Part shown: positions 25,203 through 34,415 of the stretch, one piece after another
Numbering within the stretch: the stretch's first letter is position 1
Layout: every line of letters starts with the position of its first letter
Assembly: GCA_903875225.1 (NCBI GenBank)
Contig: CAIQVJ010000028.1
Coordinates: 124,001 to 188,000, forward strand
DNA from: an uncultured Pseudomonadota bacterium
GTDB lineage: Bacteria > Myxococcota_A > UBA796 > SXON01
Reading direction: 5' to 3'
Length of the DNA stretch: 64,000 bases
Made by a program: the position numbers and the translations under genes
Notes under the pieces: model-generated
Told to the model about the DNA's origin: nothing
Database searches by the model: none
Seen by the model: only the letters and a program-made list of their open reading frames with translations

Positions 25203-26121
25203 ACGCCGGGACCAGCGCGTGCGGCGCGAAGAAGATCACGGCCACGGCCGTGAGGACGTACAGCGCAACCGTCACCAGAATGGGCACGTCCTTGAAGAGC
25301 GTCTCGTCGGGAGCTGCGCCCTCGCCCTTCTGATCCACGAGGTAGATGTAGCGGAATATGCCGTACAGCACGAACGGCAGGGTGAGCAGGAGCCAGGGGG
25401 TCGGGGAGCCGAGCACCGTGTACAGCGCGTAGCTGATGATCGTCCCGCTCGTCGTGATGGCCTGGAACTCCTGGAGCATCGCCGGCGAGTAGTGATCCAG
25501 GGCCTTCCGGGTGCCTGCGCGCTTTCCGTCGAGCAGCATGATCTCGCCGCGGCGCTTGTTGAACCCCAGGAACAGCGCCAGGAACGCGGTGCAGAGCAGG
25601 AGCCACGGGGAGATGGGTACGCTGATCGCGACGGCCCCCGCCACGGCCCGCCAGAGGTAGCAGGCCGAGAGGAACATCACGTCGAGGATGACGAAGTGCT
25701 TGAAGATGCTGGAATACGAGAGCGTCGTGGCAAAGTAGAGCAGCGCACACACGAGGAACGATGGGCCCACCAGGGACGCGACGCTCAGGGAGGCGATCAC
25801 GCACACGACCATCAACACCCATGCCCCACGCGGCGACAGGTCTCCCGCGGCGATGGGCCGGAAGCGCTTCTTGGGATGGGCGCGGTCGGCCTCGGCGTCA
25901 CGGAGGTCGTTGAACACGTATCCGGTGCTGGAGAGCAGGCAGAAGCTCACGAAGGCACCGATGCACAGGGTCCAGTCGTCGAGTCGGCCAAAGCTGTTCG
26001 AGAAGACGAGGGCGACGAACAGGAGGCCGTTCTTGACCCACTGTTTCGGTCGCAGGGCCGCGATCGCGGCGACCGGCAGGGAGCGCGGAGCGCCCGCGGG
26101 CCGGGGCAAGGGGTCGGTCAC
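25201..26121 (-). CDS. UbiA-family transferase, decaprenyl-phosphate phosphoribosyltransferase-like
   Basis: This encodes 306 residues from a GTG at 26121, one base after the kinase stop. About eight hydrophobic segments are seen. The motif NDLRDAEADRAHPKKRFRP with IAAG resembles actinobacterial DPPR synthase (Rv3806c type), which moves phosphoribose from PRPP to a polyprenyl phosphate, and differs from quinone-type UbiA. KQWVKN near the start and DGKRAGTRKALDHY are also typical. The product would feed a cell-surface arabinose or ribose donor. The longer frame to 26352 lies inside the kinase gene. Confidence 0.85.
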   Translation of the reverse strand: MTDPLPRPAGAPRSLPVAAIAALRPKQWVKNGLLFVALVFSNSFGRLDDWTLCIGAFVSFCLLSSTGYVFNDLRDAEADRAHPKKRFRPIAAGDLSPRGAWVLMVVCVIASLSVASLVGPSFLVCALLYFATTLSYSSIFKHFVILDVMFLSACYLWRAVAGAVAISVPISPWLLLCTAFLALFLGFNKRRGEIMLLDGKRAGTRKALDHYSPAMLQEFQAITTSGTIISYALYTVLGSPTPWLLLTLPFVLYGIFRYIYLVDQKGEGAAPDETLFKDVPILVTVALYVLTAVAVIFFAPHALVPA

Positions 26122-26122
26122 G

Positions 26123-27982
26123 TCACTGTCCTCGAGGGGTCGGCGCGGGCACGGAAACGGGTGCCGCCGCGGGGGTGAAGTCGAGCAGCCGCACCTGGTT
26201 GGCTGCGAGCTGCAGGTGGGCCTCCACGGGACCGTAGCCGGGGCCCTGCACGCGCAGGACTGCCGCGGTGTTGGCCTTGAGCGAGGTCGTCCACGGCGGA
26301 GCGCCGGGGAGCAGCTTGCCGTCGAGCGTGGCGGTGAACCCGGATGGCGCATGGATCTCCACGGCGGGAGCCGCCAGGAGCGCCGCGGGTGCGGCGTGCG
26401 TCACGGCGGTGCGTCCGAGCAGGACCCCGAAGCCGAGCCCGAGCAGGAGCGTGCAGAAACAGACGATCACGTAGGCCAGGTGCACGTGGTTGGGCGTGCG
26501 GTACACCACCCGGGCGCGCGGCTCGGCGGGGACCGGGACCTCGATCCGACGAGGAACCTCGGTGGGCCTTTGGTCCACCGGACCGCGAGGCGCCTCGTCC
26601 AGGGAAGGCCGACGCATGACCTGCCCACGCTCGCTCGGGGCCTCGCGGACCGCAGCGCCCCGCCCGACGGTGGGGGGCGGCATGCTTCGGGTGAGCGGAC
26701 GCTGGGGGGGCGCCGGGGCGAACGGGTCGGGCCGGATCACGGTCTCCATGTCCGACCACTGGGACGGCGGCCCGGGCTCGACACCCCGCTCCTTCGCCAT
26801 CTCCTTCGCGACCATCGCGTCGATGGTCGGGTTGCGGATGAGCGTGGACTCCTCCCCGATCCCGGGAGCCGGCAGCGCAACGGCCTCCGGCGCCGTCGCG
26901 GTGCGGACCGCAGGAGCGCGGGCGGCGGGTGCCGATGCCGCGGCGGGTGCCGATGCCGCGGCGGGCCCCGACGGGGCGGCGAGGCGACGCGAGCGGGCGA
27001 ACGGACCGGTATCGGCCTCCGAGGGCTTCGGCGGCGGGCGGTCGCCCTCACCCTGGAGCAGGTCCCGCACGAAAGACGAGAGCTGGGCTGCAGAGAAGAT
27101 GAACTGCGAGTCGTGGAAGAACGTGTTCAACGCGTCCTTGAAGGCCGTCGCGCTGGCGTAGCGCTGGTCACGATCGACGCGCAGGGCCCCAGCGATGATG
27201 ATGTCGAGCGCAGCCGGGACGTCCGGGTTGATGGTGCTGGGCGGCACGACCGTCCCCCGACGCACGGCGTCGAGCGTGCGCGCGTCCCCCGCCTGCCGGA
27301 AGGGATGCCGCCCGGTGAGCAGCTCGTAGAACACCACACCGGCGGCGAAGAGGTCGGCGCGCTGGTCCACGTCGCGCCCCGCGGCCTGCTCGGGCGCCAT
27401 GTAGTCGAACCGCCCCTTGATCACCCCGGCCTGCGTCTCCATGCTCTTCACAGCCGCCTTGGCGATCCCGAAGTCCGTCAGCTTGACTTCCCCCTGCTGG
27501 CTCACCAGCACGTTTCCAGGGGAGACGTCCCGGTGCACGATGTCGAGCGGCACCTGCTTCCCGTCGCGCACGACCGTGCGGTTGTGGGCGTACTCCAGGC
27601 CCTTGAGCATCTCGATGAGGATGTAGACGGCGTGCGGAAACGGGACCGTGATGCCCTTTTGACCGCAGCGCTCCAGGATCTGCCCCAGATCCTTCCCGTT
27701 CACGTACTCCATGGCGATGAAGTACTGGTCGTCGACCGCCCCGAGATCGAGGATCTGGACGATGTTCGCGTGGGAGAGCAGCCCCGCGATCTTCGCCTCG
27801 TCCACCAACAGGTCGACGAACTCCGGGTTCGAGGTCAGGTGCGGGAGGATCCGCTTGATCGCGTAGGTCCGGTGGAACCCGCCGATGCCCTCGAGGCGAG
27901 CCTTGAACACCTCGGCCATGCCGCCTGCGGCGATTCGCTCGATGATCTGGTACTTGCCGAAGCGCTGGGGTTCTGGGGGCAC
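26123..27982 (-). CDS. transmembrane Ser/Thr protein kinase with PEGA-like C-terminal domain
   Basis: This encodes 619 residues. The kinase domain (about 10-290) has the loop IAAGGMAEV, Lys42, HRDVSPGN (149-156) and DFG from Asp169; Ser replaces the usual Lys in HRDxKPxN, as in many myxobacterial kinases. A proline/alanine-rich linker (300-490) leads to one membrane segment (about 500-525) and an extracytoplasmic PEGA-like domain ending near 610. It begins an operon with UbiA (1-bp gap), lipid kinase and TSUP genes. It probably senses envelope state. A divergent promoter region of 285 bp separates it from the Big2 lipoprotein. Confidence 0.9.
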   Translation of the reverse strand: MPPEPQRFGKYQIIERIAAGGMAEVFKARLEGIGGFHRTYAIKRILPHLTSNPEFVDLLVDEAKIAGLLSHANIVQILDLGAVDDQYFIAMEYVNGKDLGQILERCGQKGITVPFPHAVYILIEMLKGLEYAHNRTVVRDGKQVPLDIVHRDVSPGNVLVSQQGEVKLTDFGIAKAAVKSMETQAGVIKGRFDYMAPEQAAGRDVDQRADLFAAGVVFYELLTGRHPFRQAGDARTLDAVRRGTVVPPSTINPDVPAALDIIIAGALRVDRDQRYASATAFKDALNTFFHDSQFIFSAAQLSSFVRDLLQGEGDRPPPKPSEADTGPFARSRRLAAPSGPAAASAPAAASAPAARAPAVRTATAPEAVALPAPGIGEESTLIRNPTIDAMVAKEMAKERGVEPGPPSQWSDMETVIRPDPFAPAPPQRPLTRSMPPPTVGRGAAVREAPSERGQVMRRPSLDEAPRGPVDQRPTEVPRRIEVPVPAEPRARVVYRTPNHVHLAYVIVCFCTLLLGLGFGVLLGRTAVTHAAPAALLAAPAVEIHAPSGFTATLDGKLLPGAPPWTTSLKANTAAVLRVQGPGYGPVEAHLQLAANQVRLLDFTPAAAPVSVPAPTPRGQ

Positions 27983-28267
27983 GGGGGTCCGGATCTCTGC
28001 TCGCGCTCGGACGAGCGTGGGCGGGGACGCGGCCCGCTATCGCGATGGCACCCGACAGGGGTGTCCGGCCGGTTCGCTGGCTCAGAAAGGCGCGTCCCCC
28101 GAACCTGGAAAAACAAATTGTGCCTGAAGATACAAAAATCTCATCCTTTTGCGTTGCATTTCGTGACGCATCACTTAGAGCGCGCCCGCTTTTTCCGCCG
28201 GACCGATCCTGGCCCGACTGGGAAGCTTCTCGGGGTTCAACCCCCGCACCCTCTCTGGAGAACTCCC

Positions 28268-28876
28268 ATGGTCGCTCTTCTCGCACTCGCCCTCACCGGC
28301 TGCAGCCCCACCCCCGCCTCGATCAAGTTCGACGGCGAGCCCACCGCCACCGTGCACACCCTCGACGCCGTGCCCGTGAAGAAGGCGACCGTGCTCGACG
28401 CCGACGGCAAGGCCCTCGAGCCCCAGCCCACCACCGAGCTCTCCTGGTCCGTGACCCCGGCCACGGTGGCGACCCTCGACAAGGCCAACGTGAAGCCCGT
28501 CGGCAACGGCGACGCGACCGTCGAGGCCAAGGTCGGCGACGTGAAGGCGTCCTACAAGTTCGTCGTCGCCCTCCCGGACAAGGTCGAGATCGCCGGCTAC
28601 ACCGCGGGCACCCCCGTGGCTGTCGGCGCCACGCAGGCTCTCACCGCGAACGTGATGGCCGGCGCGGACAAGGTCGAGGGCATGACGGTGACGTGGGAGT
28701 CCACGAACACCGCAGTCGCCACCGTCGATGCCTCCGGCACCGTCACCGGCGTCGGCCCCGGCGCCTCGACCGTCAAGGCGACCGCTGGCGAGCTCTCCGC
28801 CACCGTCGACGTGACGATCGGCGATGCCGCTGCTGCCCCCGCAGTGGCCGGCGACGCAACCGCGGCGCCCAAGTAG
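28268..28876 (+). CDS. Big2 (Ig-like) domain lipoprotein
   Basis: This encodes 202 residues from the ATG at 28268, which follows GGAG by 7 bp. The lipobox is LTGC (Cys12). Two Big2-type Ig-like domains follow: residues 20-105 (ELSWSVTPATVATLDKANVK) and 110-190 (VTWESTNTAVATVDASGT). An Ala/Pro tail closes it. Such domains mediate surface adhesion or structural roles. The huge frame reaching 25853 runs opposite the kinase and is rejected. AT-rich DNA at 28105-28160 is the best candidate for its promoter. It ends with a strong terminator at 28908-28945. Confidence 0.85.
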   Translation: MVALLALALTGCSPTPASIKFDGEPTATVHTLDAVPVKKATVLDADGKALEPQPTTELSWSVTPATVATLDKANVKPVGNGDATVEAKVGDVKASYKFVVALPDKVEIAGYTAGTPVAVGATQALTANVMAGADKVEGMTVTWESTNTAVATVDASGTVTGVGPGASTVKATAGELSATVDVTIGDAAAAPAVAGDATAAPK

Positions 28877-28907
28877 TCCACGGGGGCTCGTCCCCCGCGT
28901 TCTCGCC

Positions 28908-28945
28908 GACAGCCCGGATCGCATGATCCGGGCTGTCTGGCTTTT
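28908..28945 (+). terminator. rho-independent terminator after the Big2 lipoprotein
   Basis: GACAGCCCGGATC and its exact complement form a 13-bp stem with a GCAT loop (28908-28937), followed by TGGCTTTT. It lies 31 bp after the stop of the Big2 gene and blocks read-through toward the FHA gene. Confidence 0.85.
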
Positions 28946-29118
28946 GCGGCTCCCCTTTCAGGGATTTCGCCGGGAGTCCGGGGGCGCCGCTGATCGCCGC
29001 GCGATCGGCCTCTCGCGCCGAGGCGTGGGCAGCGCCGTCCGCCGACCCGACCTCAAACTGCAACGGCCCTGACGCGCGTGCCCGCGCGTTCGGGTTACTT
29101 CCCCCGGCCGGAGTGGTG

Positions 29119-32100
29119 ATGGCCCAGTTCTCCGACTTTATCAACCGCATCTTCAGCAACGAACGCACGCAGGGCCTCTCGGGGGGCGCCGAAGCGGTGA
29201 TCGAGGCCGACCCCGCCAGCGCGTTCTACGCCGCGCGGATGCGCAAGCACCGCACGGACGAGGATCTCGTGGCGTCCCCTGAATACCTTTGGGCCACGCC
29301 GAGTTTTGGTGGACGCAAGGGGGGGCTGAGGGCCCACCTGCAGGCCGAACGTGGGGATGGGATCGCCAACTTCACCGACGTGCTGCTGGTGATCAACCAG
29401 CCCGACGCGCGCCGCGCTGCCGTGGTCGAGGGCGAACCCTGGACCGAGCGGGCCGCGCGGGCCGTGGGGGACCGGTTCAATCAATTCTGTGAAAAGGAGA
29501 AATTCGAACTTCGCTATGGCACGCGCCCCCTGCGCTTCTGGATCGTGGCCGACGGCGGCAGCGAGATGCTCAACCAGGGCTACGGGCTCGGCGCTGGCGA
29601 ATTCATCAGCGGTCTGGTGCCCAATCTCTACGTCGGGCCCGCCCCGCGATCCCGCCCGGTGCTCGCCGTGCACCTGAACCTGCCGGGCGCCTGGGAGGGG
29701 TACCGTGAGGTCGGGCGCATCTACAGCGACCAGATGCTGTTCACGCTGGGCCGGCACTGGCTCGACAATTTCCACCATCCCGCGCTCCGCGAGCCCGGCC
29801 TCTACCGCCTCCAGCAGTACCCGGACGGCAGCCTCGTCCACACGATCAGCCCGGAATTGCAGCACCGCTACCTGGTCCGCTCCGACCAGGTCGAGGGCGG
29901 CGCCAGCGTACTCACGATCGCCGAGTGGGGTGGATCGCCCGTCGCCTACCTGGTGCTCGCCGTGATCGACGCCCCGGTCTCGGACACAGCCGCGCTCGAG
30001 GTCCCCCCTCCGGCCCCGACGCCCGCGACCACCGCCCAGGCCCCCGCTCCCCCGGCCCGCTCCCCGGAGGTCATCCCGTCCGCCCCCTCGATGGGGCACA
30101 GCTCCGCGACGCCCCGCCGCACGTTGAGCAACGACAAGCACACGAAGACCATCGTTCCCGGAGCCGTGGACGCCCGCATCCTCACCCTCCAGGAGCGCGG
30201 CGCGCTGCTGCAGAAGGTGCACTTCGCCAACTACATGGAGGGCTACGACGTCTTCATCGGGGCTGGTTCCGCGGTGGCCACCCAGATGGCCGACCCGAAA
30301 GCCACCTTGCAGGTGCGCGGGGGCAGGGTCTCCCTGCTCGTCAACGACCCCAACGTTCGCGTGGATGGCCAGCCGGCCGCCGTCGGCAAGGCGCGCCTGC
30401 TCTCGGGTGAGGTGTCCATCGACGTCGATGGCAACCCGATCCTGTACCGGGATCTCTCGACCGTTGGCGCGGAGGGCTGGCCGTACCTCGGCGAGCTGCG
30501 GAGGGCCGGCGGAGGTACCTACCTCGACTTCGGCAGCAAGCAGCGCATCGGCCGGGATCGCCGGTGCAAGGTGCGCCTGCCCGACGAGCCGCAGAACGGC
30601 AACATCGCCTGGCTCCCCTCGGTGGGCGGCGGCACGACGATTCGTTCCCGAACCGGCGACATCCCCAAGTCCCGCTTCTACACGGACTCGATCATGGTGG
30701 CCTCGGAGCACGCCGAGATCGACCTCGACGCGGAGCCCGTGCTGCGATCGCTCGCGCGCCAGTGCTACACGTTCGTCCGTCGCGGTAGCCAGATCTTTCC
30801 GCTCGTCCCCCGCTCGGACAGCTTCACAGGCCCCTACGAGATGGCGCTGCAGCCCGATGACGAGGTGCTCGTCGGCAACTGCCTGTTCCAGGTGAGCTTT
30901 CCCCCCAACGAGAAGGACGCCGCCGCCAGCCTCAAGCCGATCGTCATGCCCGAGCCCCCGCCGCCGCCCATGGCGCCAGTGGACCTCGACGACGCCTCCG
31001 ACGTGCCTGCCGCCCCCTCGCTCCGCGAGAAGCAGCCCGCCATCGAGAAGCTCACGCGCACCGCAGACAGCGTCGCAGCCGGCTCGGTGAGGCGGCAGCG
31101 GGGCCTCACGCTCGACGTTCCCGCCGCCTTCGGGCTGGGGGAGGCGGGTGCCGCGCCTCGGCCCGTACAGCTCGGCATGGCGAACGCGAGTGAGAACATG
31201 CACCGCGAGCCCGAGGACTTCACGGCCCCCGTGGATCGCCCGACCCCTGCGCTTCGTACCGGCCCCGCGATCGACGAGCGACCGATCCCCGACCCCGCGG
31301 CATCGCTGCAGCCGCACGAGCGGACTCCGCGGCTCACGCGCCCTCCCGACGGCGGCAGGCCGCCCCCTCCGATGCTCGTCGAGGGCAGCGGCCTGGACGA
31401 GCCACCCCGCTCGCTCGAGATTGACCCGGACACCGAGGCGGACGAGCCACTGCTTCGGTTCAACGAGCGCATCGAGGGGCCCCCGGCGGCCACCCCCGGG
31501 CGGCTCGAGCCCCTGGCGCCTGAGGATCCTGAGCAGGCCGTGCTGAGCGTCGAGGAGGCCCAGTGGCAGTTCGAACTCTCCCGGCCCGGGCAGCTTGTCC
31601 AGGTCGGCTGGATGGTCTCGGGCGACGTCGTCGTCGGAAACCACCGCGGCTGCGGCGTCGTGATCCCGGAGGTACGCGCGTTCCCCGAGCAGGCGTTCAT
31701 GACGCTGGACTACTTCCGGCTGAACGTGCGCGGCAAGCGGGGTCGCATCGAACTCCTGCAGGAGGGGGAGGCCCGGGTGACCGCGAACGGGATCGAGGTG
31801 AACAGCTGCGACAACCTCGACACCGCGCGCATGCAGATCGTCCGGAGGGACCAGAACCTCGAGCCCGACTTCGACGTCGCGCTCGATCTGCAGTCCGACC
31901 CGGCGCTTCCGGACCCACGTGCTCGACTCCTGAGGATCGACCTCACGGACCGGCTCACGGCTGCCCTGTTCACCACGGGCCTGCCGCTGAAGGCGGGTCG
32001 GCGCGTCCGGCTGGGGCCGATCGAGGTCACCGCCACGTTCGATGGGCAACGGCTGGTGCTCTCCGACTACCTGGCGAGCTACCGCCAGCCCGGCGGAGGG

Positions 32101-32232
32101 TTCCGTCCGTGCTTCTACCGGGACGGCGCCAAGCCCTACCGCACGCTGCCAGAGGACGGCAGCCCGGTCTCCCTCGCCGCGGGGGACACCCTGATCGCTG
32201 GAAGCTGCGCCTACAGGTTCCAGCCCGCATGA
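29119..32232 (+). CDS. large FHA-type protein with Pro-rich linkers
   Basis: This encodes 1037 residues from the ATG at 29119, with GGAG 5 bp upstream; two GTG codons just before it are alternatives. Three folded regions are separated by Pro-rich linkers (about 295-335 and 610-800). Residues 460-540 look like an FHA domain (IGRDRRCKVRLPD, then SEHAEIDLD). Residues 820-1037 include VVVGNHRGCGVVIPE and are FHA-like again. The N-terminal 290 residues have no named family. FHA domains bind phosphothreonine. The TGA overlaps the ATG of the PP2C gene (ATGA), so the pair likely works together in kinase signalling. Confidence 0.75.
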   Translation: MAQFSDFINRIFSNERTQGLSGGAEAVIEADPASAFYAARMRKHRTDEDLVASPEYLWATPSFGGRKGGLRAHLQAERGDGIANFTDVLLVINQPDARRAAVVEGEPWTERAARAVGDRFNQFCEKEKFELRYGTRPLRFWIVADGGSEMLNQGYGLGAGEFISGLVPNLYVGPAPRSRPVLAVHLNLPGAWEGYREVGRIYSDQMLFTLGRHWLDNFHHPALREPGLYRLQQYPDGSLVHTISPELQHRYLVRSDQVEGGASVLTIAEWGGSPVAYLVLAVIDAPVSDTAALEVPPPAPTPATTAQAPAPPARSPEVIPSAPSMGHSSATPRRTLSNDKHTKTIVPGAVDARILTLQERGALLQKVHFANYMEGYDVFIGAGSAVATQMADPKATLQVRGGRVSLLVNDPNVRVDGQPAAVGKARLLSGEVSIDVDGNPILYRDLSTVGAEGWPYLGELRRAGGGTYLDFGSKQRIGRDRRCKVRLPDEPQNGNIAWLPSVGGGTTIRSRTGDIPKSRFYTDSIMVASEHAEIDLDAEPVLRSLARQCYTFVRRGSQIFPLVPRSDSFTGPYEMALQPDDEVLVGNCLFQVSFPPNEKDAAASLKPIVMPEPPPPPMAPVDLDDASDVPAAPSLREKQPAIEKLTRTADSVAAGSVRRQRGLTLDVPAAFGLGEAGAAPRPVQLGMANASENMHREPEDFTAPVDRPTPALRTGPAIDERPIPDPAASLQPHERTPRLTRPPDGGRPPPPMLVEGSGLDEPPRSLEIDPDTEADEPLLRFNERIEGPPAATPGRLEPLAPEDPEQAVLSVEEAQWQFELSRPGQLVQVGWMVSGDVVVGNHRGCGVVIPEVRAFPEQAFMTLDYFRLNVRGKRGRIELLQEGEARVTANGIEVNSCDNLDTARMQIVRRDQNLEPDFDVALDLQSDPALPDPRARLLRIDLTDRLTAALFTTGLPLKAGRRVRLGPIEVTATFDGQRLVLSDYLASYRQPGGGFRPCFYRDGAKPYRTLPEDGSPVSLAAGDTLIAGSCAYRFQPA

Positions 32233-33116
32233 ACCCAGGCGGGATCTACCGCGTCGGCGTCGCCTGCACGGTCGGCGTCGGGTCCGCGCGCGGCGGTCGC
32301 GCGCGTAACGAGGACAACTACCTGATCGGGCTCGACGGGCGACTGCGGATGCGCGTGGGCGAGCGGGAGCAGGGGGAGGACGCTCCAGACGACGCAGCGC
32401 CGGTGTTCGCCGTAGCCGACGGCATGGGGGGCCACGAGGACGGCGAGATCGCCTCCACCACGACGGTGCAGGCGATCGCGCGGCTCTACGGTCGCGCGAG
32501 GCCGCAGGACGTCGAGGGCGCCCTGCGCGACTTCCTCCTCGACACCCATCACCGGCTCCGCCCCACGGTCTCGGTCGGCGGGGTGGTCAAGATGGGCACC
32601 ACGCTCACGGTCGTGTGGATCGTGGGCGGGCGCGCGTTCTGGGCACACGTAGGGGACAGCCGGCTCTACCTGCTCCGCTCCGATCGCATGACGGCCATCA
32701 CCCGGGACCAGACCCGCGCCGAATTCGCCCGGCGCGACGGTCGACCCGAGCCGCCCTATCCCCACCACCTTTCCCAGAACTTCCTGTACGGCTCGCGGGG
32801 CCTCGGCAACGACGAGTCCCTCCGCATCGACAGGGGGGTGGACACGGGCAGCTTCCGGCTCAACACCGGGGACCGCGTGCTGCTCTGCAGTGACGGGCTG
32901 CACGGGTTCTTGAGCGAGGCCACGATCCAGCAGACGCTGTCACTGGGCGATGCCCCCACAGCCGCCAGCGCCCTGACACAGGCCGCGATGCGTGCCGAGA
33001 GCGACGACAACGTCACCGCGCTGGTCCTCCTGGTCGCGGGCGATCCCGGCATCCACACGGAGCCCGACGGCAAGGACGACTGGGCAGATCGGGACACCAC
33101 GCTCGTCCCGCTGTAG
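32229..33116 (+). CDS. PP2C-family Ser/Thr protein phosphatase
   Basis: This encodes 295 residues from the ATG at 32229. Metal-binding motifs are all present: RNEDNYLI near 27, VADGMGGHEDGEIAS near 60, GTTLTVVW and VGDSRLYLLR near 140, CSDGLHGF near 220 and SDDNVTALVL near 260. It is a soluble PPM-type phosphatase removing phosphate from Ser/Thr. It overlaps the FHA gene by 4 bp. Together with the kinase genes nearby this suggests a phosphothreonine signalling module. The longer frame to 31563 is inside the FHA gene. Confidence 0.92.
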   Translation: MNPGGIYRVGVACTVGVGSARGGRARNEDNYLIGLDGRLRMRVGEREQGEDAPDDAAPVFAVADGMGGHEDGEIASTTTVQAIARLYGRARPQDVEGALRDFLLDTHHRLRPTVSVGGVVKMGTTLTVVWIVGGRAFWAHVGDSRLYLLRSDRMTAITRDQTRAEFARRDGRPEPPYPHHLSQNFLYGSRGLGNDESLRIDRGVDTGSFRLNTGDRVLLCSDGLHGFLSEATIQQTLSLGDAPTAASALTQAAMRAESDDNVTALVLLVAGDPGIHTEPDGKDDWADRDTTLVPL

Positions 33117-33131
33117 GCCACGTGGTGCGGG

Positions 33132-34391
33132 CTAGAACCCGGTCCAGTCCCCCGGCATCGCGGCCCGTGCCACGAAGAAGTGGCTCGCATCCACGCTGGA
33201 CCCGGAGGATCCGAAATACTCGGAATTGTAGTTGATCCCGTCGGTGCTCGACTGGGTGGACCAGTACTGGAAGCCGTCGATGTTCCCGTCGGTGTCGCGC
33301 TCCCAGTCGATGAAGATCACGCTGTGCCCGCTCCCCGAGTTCCGCCAGAACTGGATGAAGTCCCCCGGCTGCACGTCGTCCCACGAGGTGACCTGCTCCC
33401 CGAGCCCGTAGCTCTCGAGCGCGGTGACCACGCCGTCGCCGTACAGATCCCGCACGAACCAGTCGATGCGGAATTCGTCGAGCTGCGCGACGCTCATGCC
33501 GTTCAGGGTTCCATCCCCACCGGTCGAGCGGTTCACCGAGTCGAACGCCCGCATCATGACCTCCCAGGTCAACCCCACGCAGTAGCAGCGCCCCTCGGGA
33601 TCCCCCTCCGCCACCACCTGGTCCCGGTAGGTGATGTCCCGGGTCGTGCCGTACCACCCGCTGTCCTCGGGCCAGTAGTACTGGTTGGTCCCATCGGTGG
33701 GGTAGGACTCCAGGACATCGAGCACGACGGCGTTGAAGCCCGATGCCGCGGGCGCCGAGCCAGCCTCGACCGTGAGCGTGATGCTGTCGGAGGCACGCAT
33801 GCGGCCCTCGCTCGTGTACCCCCGAGCCTCGACGAAGTGCGCGGCACCCTCGCCCGGAATGTCGGCCGTCAGGAGCCCGTCTGCGTCGACCGAGCCGATC
33901 GAGCTGCCATCGACGTAGATCTGCATGTCGGCCAGGTCCGCGGACCCGCTGATCACGAACGGCACCGGGTTGTAGACGTGGTCGCCCTGGGAGGGGCTCT
34001 GTATCGTGACCCAGCTCGATCCCGCCGCTGCCACACGGATCTGGAGCGAGTGCGAGGAGAGCTCGGAGTCCCCCGCATCGAAGCCCGTGAGATCGATGTC
34101 GTGCAGCCCGTCGTCCAGCGTGACCGTCATCTCCCCATCCGACACCTCCGCGGTGCCGTAGGTCGCGCCATCCACAGCGAGCGCGACATGGTCGACGTTC
34201 TTGCCGGCATCGAACGTGAGCACGAACGGGCTCTCCACGGTCTCGCCGTTCGTCGGGCTGGTCACCTGCACCGTGTCCGCCCGCAGGAACGTGGCGTCGT
34301 CCCCGCCAGACGCGTGCTTGTTCTTTCCGGCGCCATTCGACGCACAGGCTGCCACCAGAACCAACCCGGACAGAGCGATCCTACCCTTCAT
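33132..34391 (-). CDS. lipoprotein with Ig-like domains and a C-terminal NlpC/P60-CHAP-like domain
   Basis: This encodes 419 residues. The signal ends in VAAC (Cys16). Two Ig-like modules (residues 40-120 and 125-215) each begin with VxSPTNG or IQSPSQG motifs. The C-terminal domain (235-419) has a Cys nucleophile region GRCYCVGLTWEVM and a later His in DFIQFWRNSGSGHSVIFIDW, consistent with papain-like amidases of the CHAP/NlpC type. It may cut peptidoglycan stem peptides or an outside protein. It converges on the PP2C gene with 15 bp between stops. Confidence 0.75.
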   Translation of the reverse strand: MKGRIALSGLVLVAACASNGAGKNKHASGGDDATFLRADTVQVTSPTNGETVESPFVLTFDAGKNVDHVALAVDGATYGTAEVSDGEMTVTLDDGLHDIDLTGFDAGDSELSSHSLQIRVAAAGSSWVTIQSPSQGDHVYNPVPFVISGSADLADMQIYVDGSSIGSVDADGLLTADIPGEGAAHFVEARGYTSEGRMRASDSITLTVEAGSAPAASGFNAVVLDVLESYPTDGTNQYYWPEDSGWYGTTRDITYRDQVVAEGDPEGRCYCVGLTWEVMMRAFDSVNRSTGGDGTLNGMSVAQLDEFRIDWFVRDLYGDGVVTALESYGLGEQVTSWDDVQPGDFIQFWRNSGSGHSVIFIDWERDTDGNIDGFQYWSTQSSTDGINYNSEYFGSSGSSVDASHFFVARAAMPGDWTGF

Positions 34392-34415
34392 GACAGACCT
34401 CGGTCAGGGCAGGCG

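Noticed and set aside
25853..28267. Upstream part of a 1007-codon plus-strand frame
   Set aside because: It is antisense to the Ser/Thr kinase and UbiA genes; only the last 202 codons (Big2 lipoprotein) have a signal peptide and known domains.
29095..32049. 984-codon minus-strand frame
   Set aside because: It is antisense to the FHA gene and encodes a low-complexity His/Gly/Asp-rich sequence.
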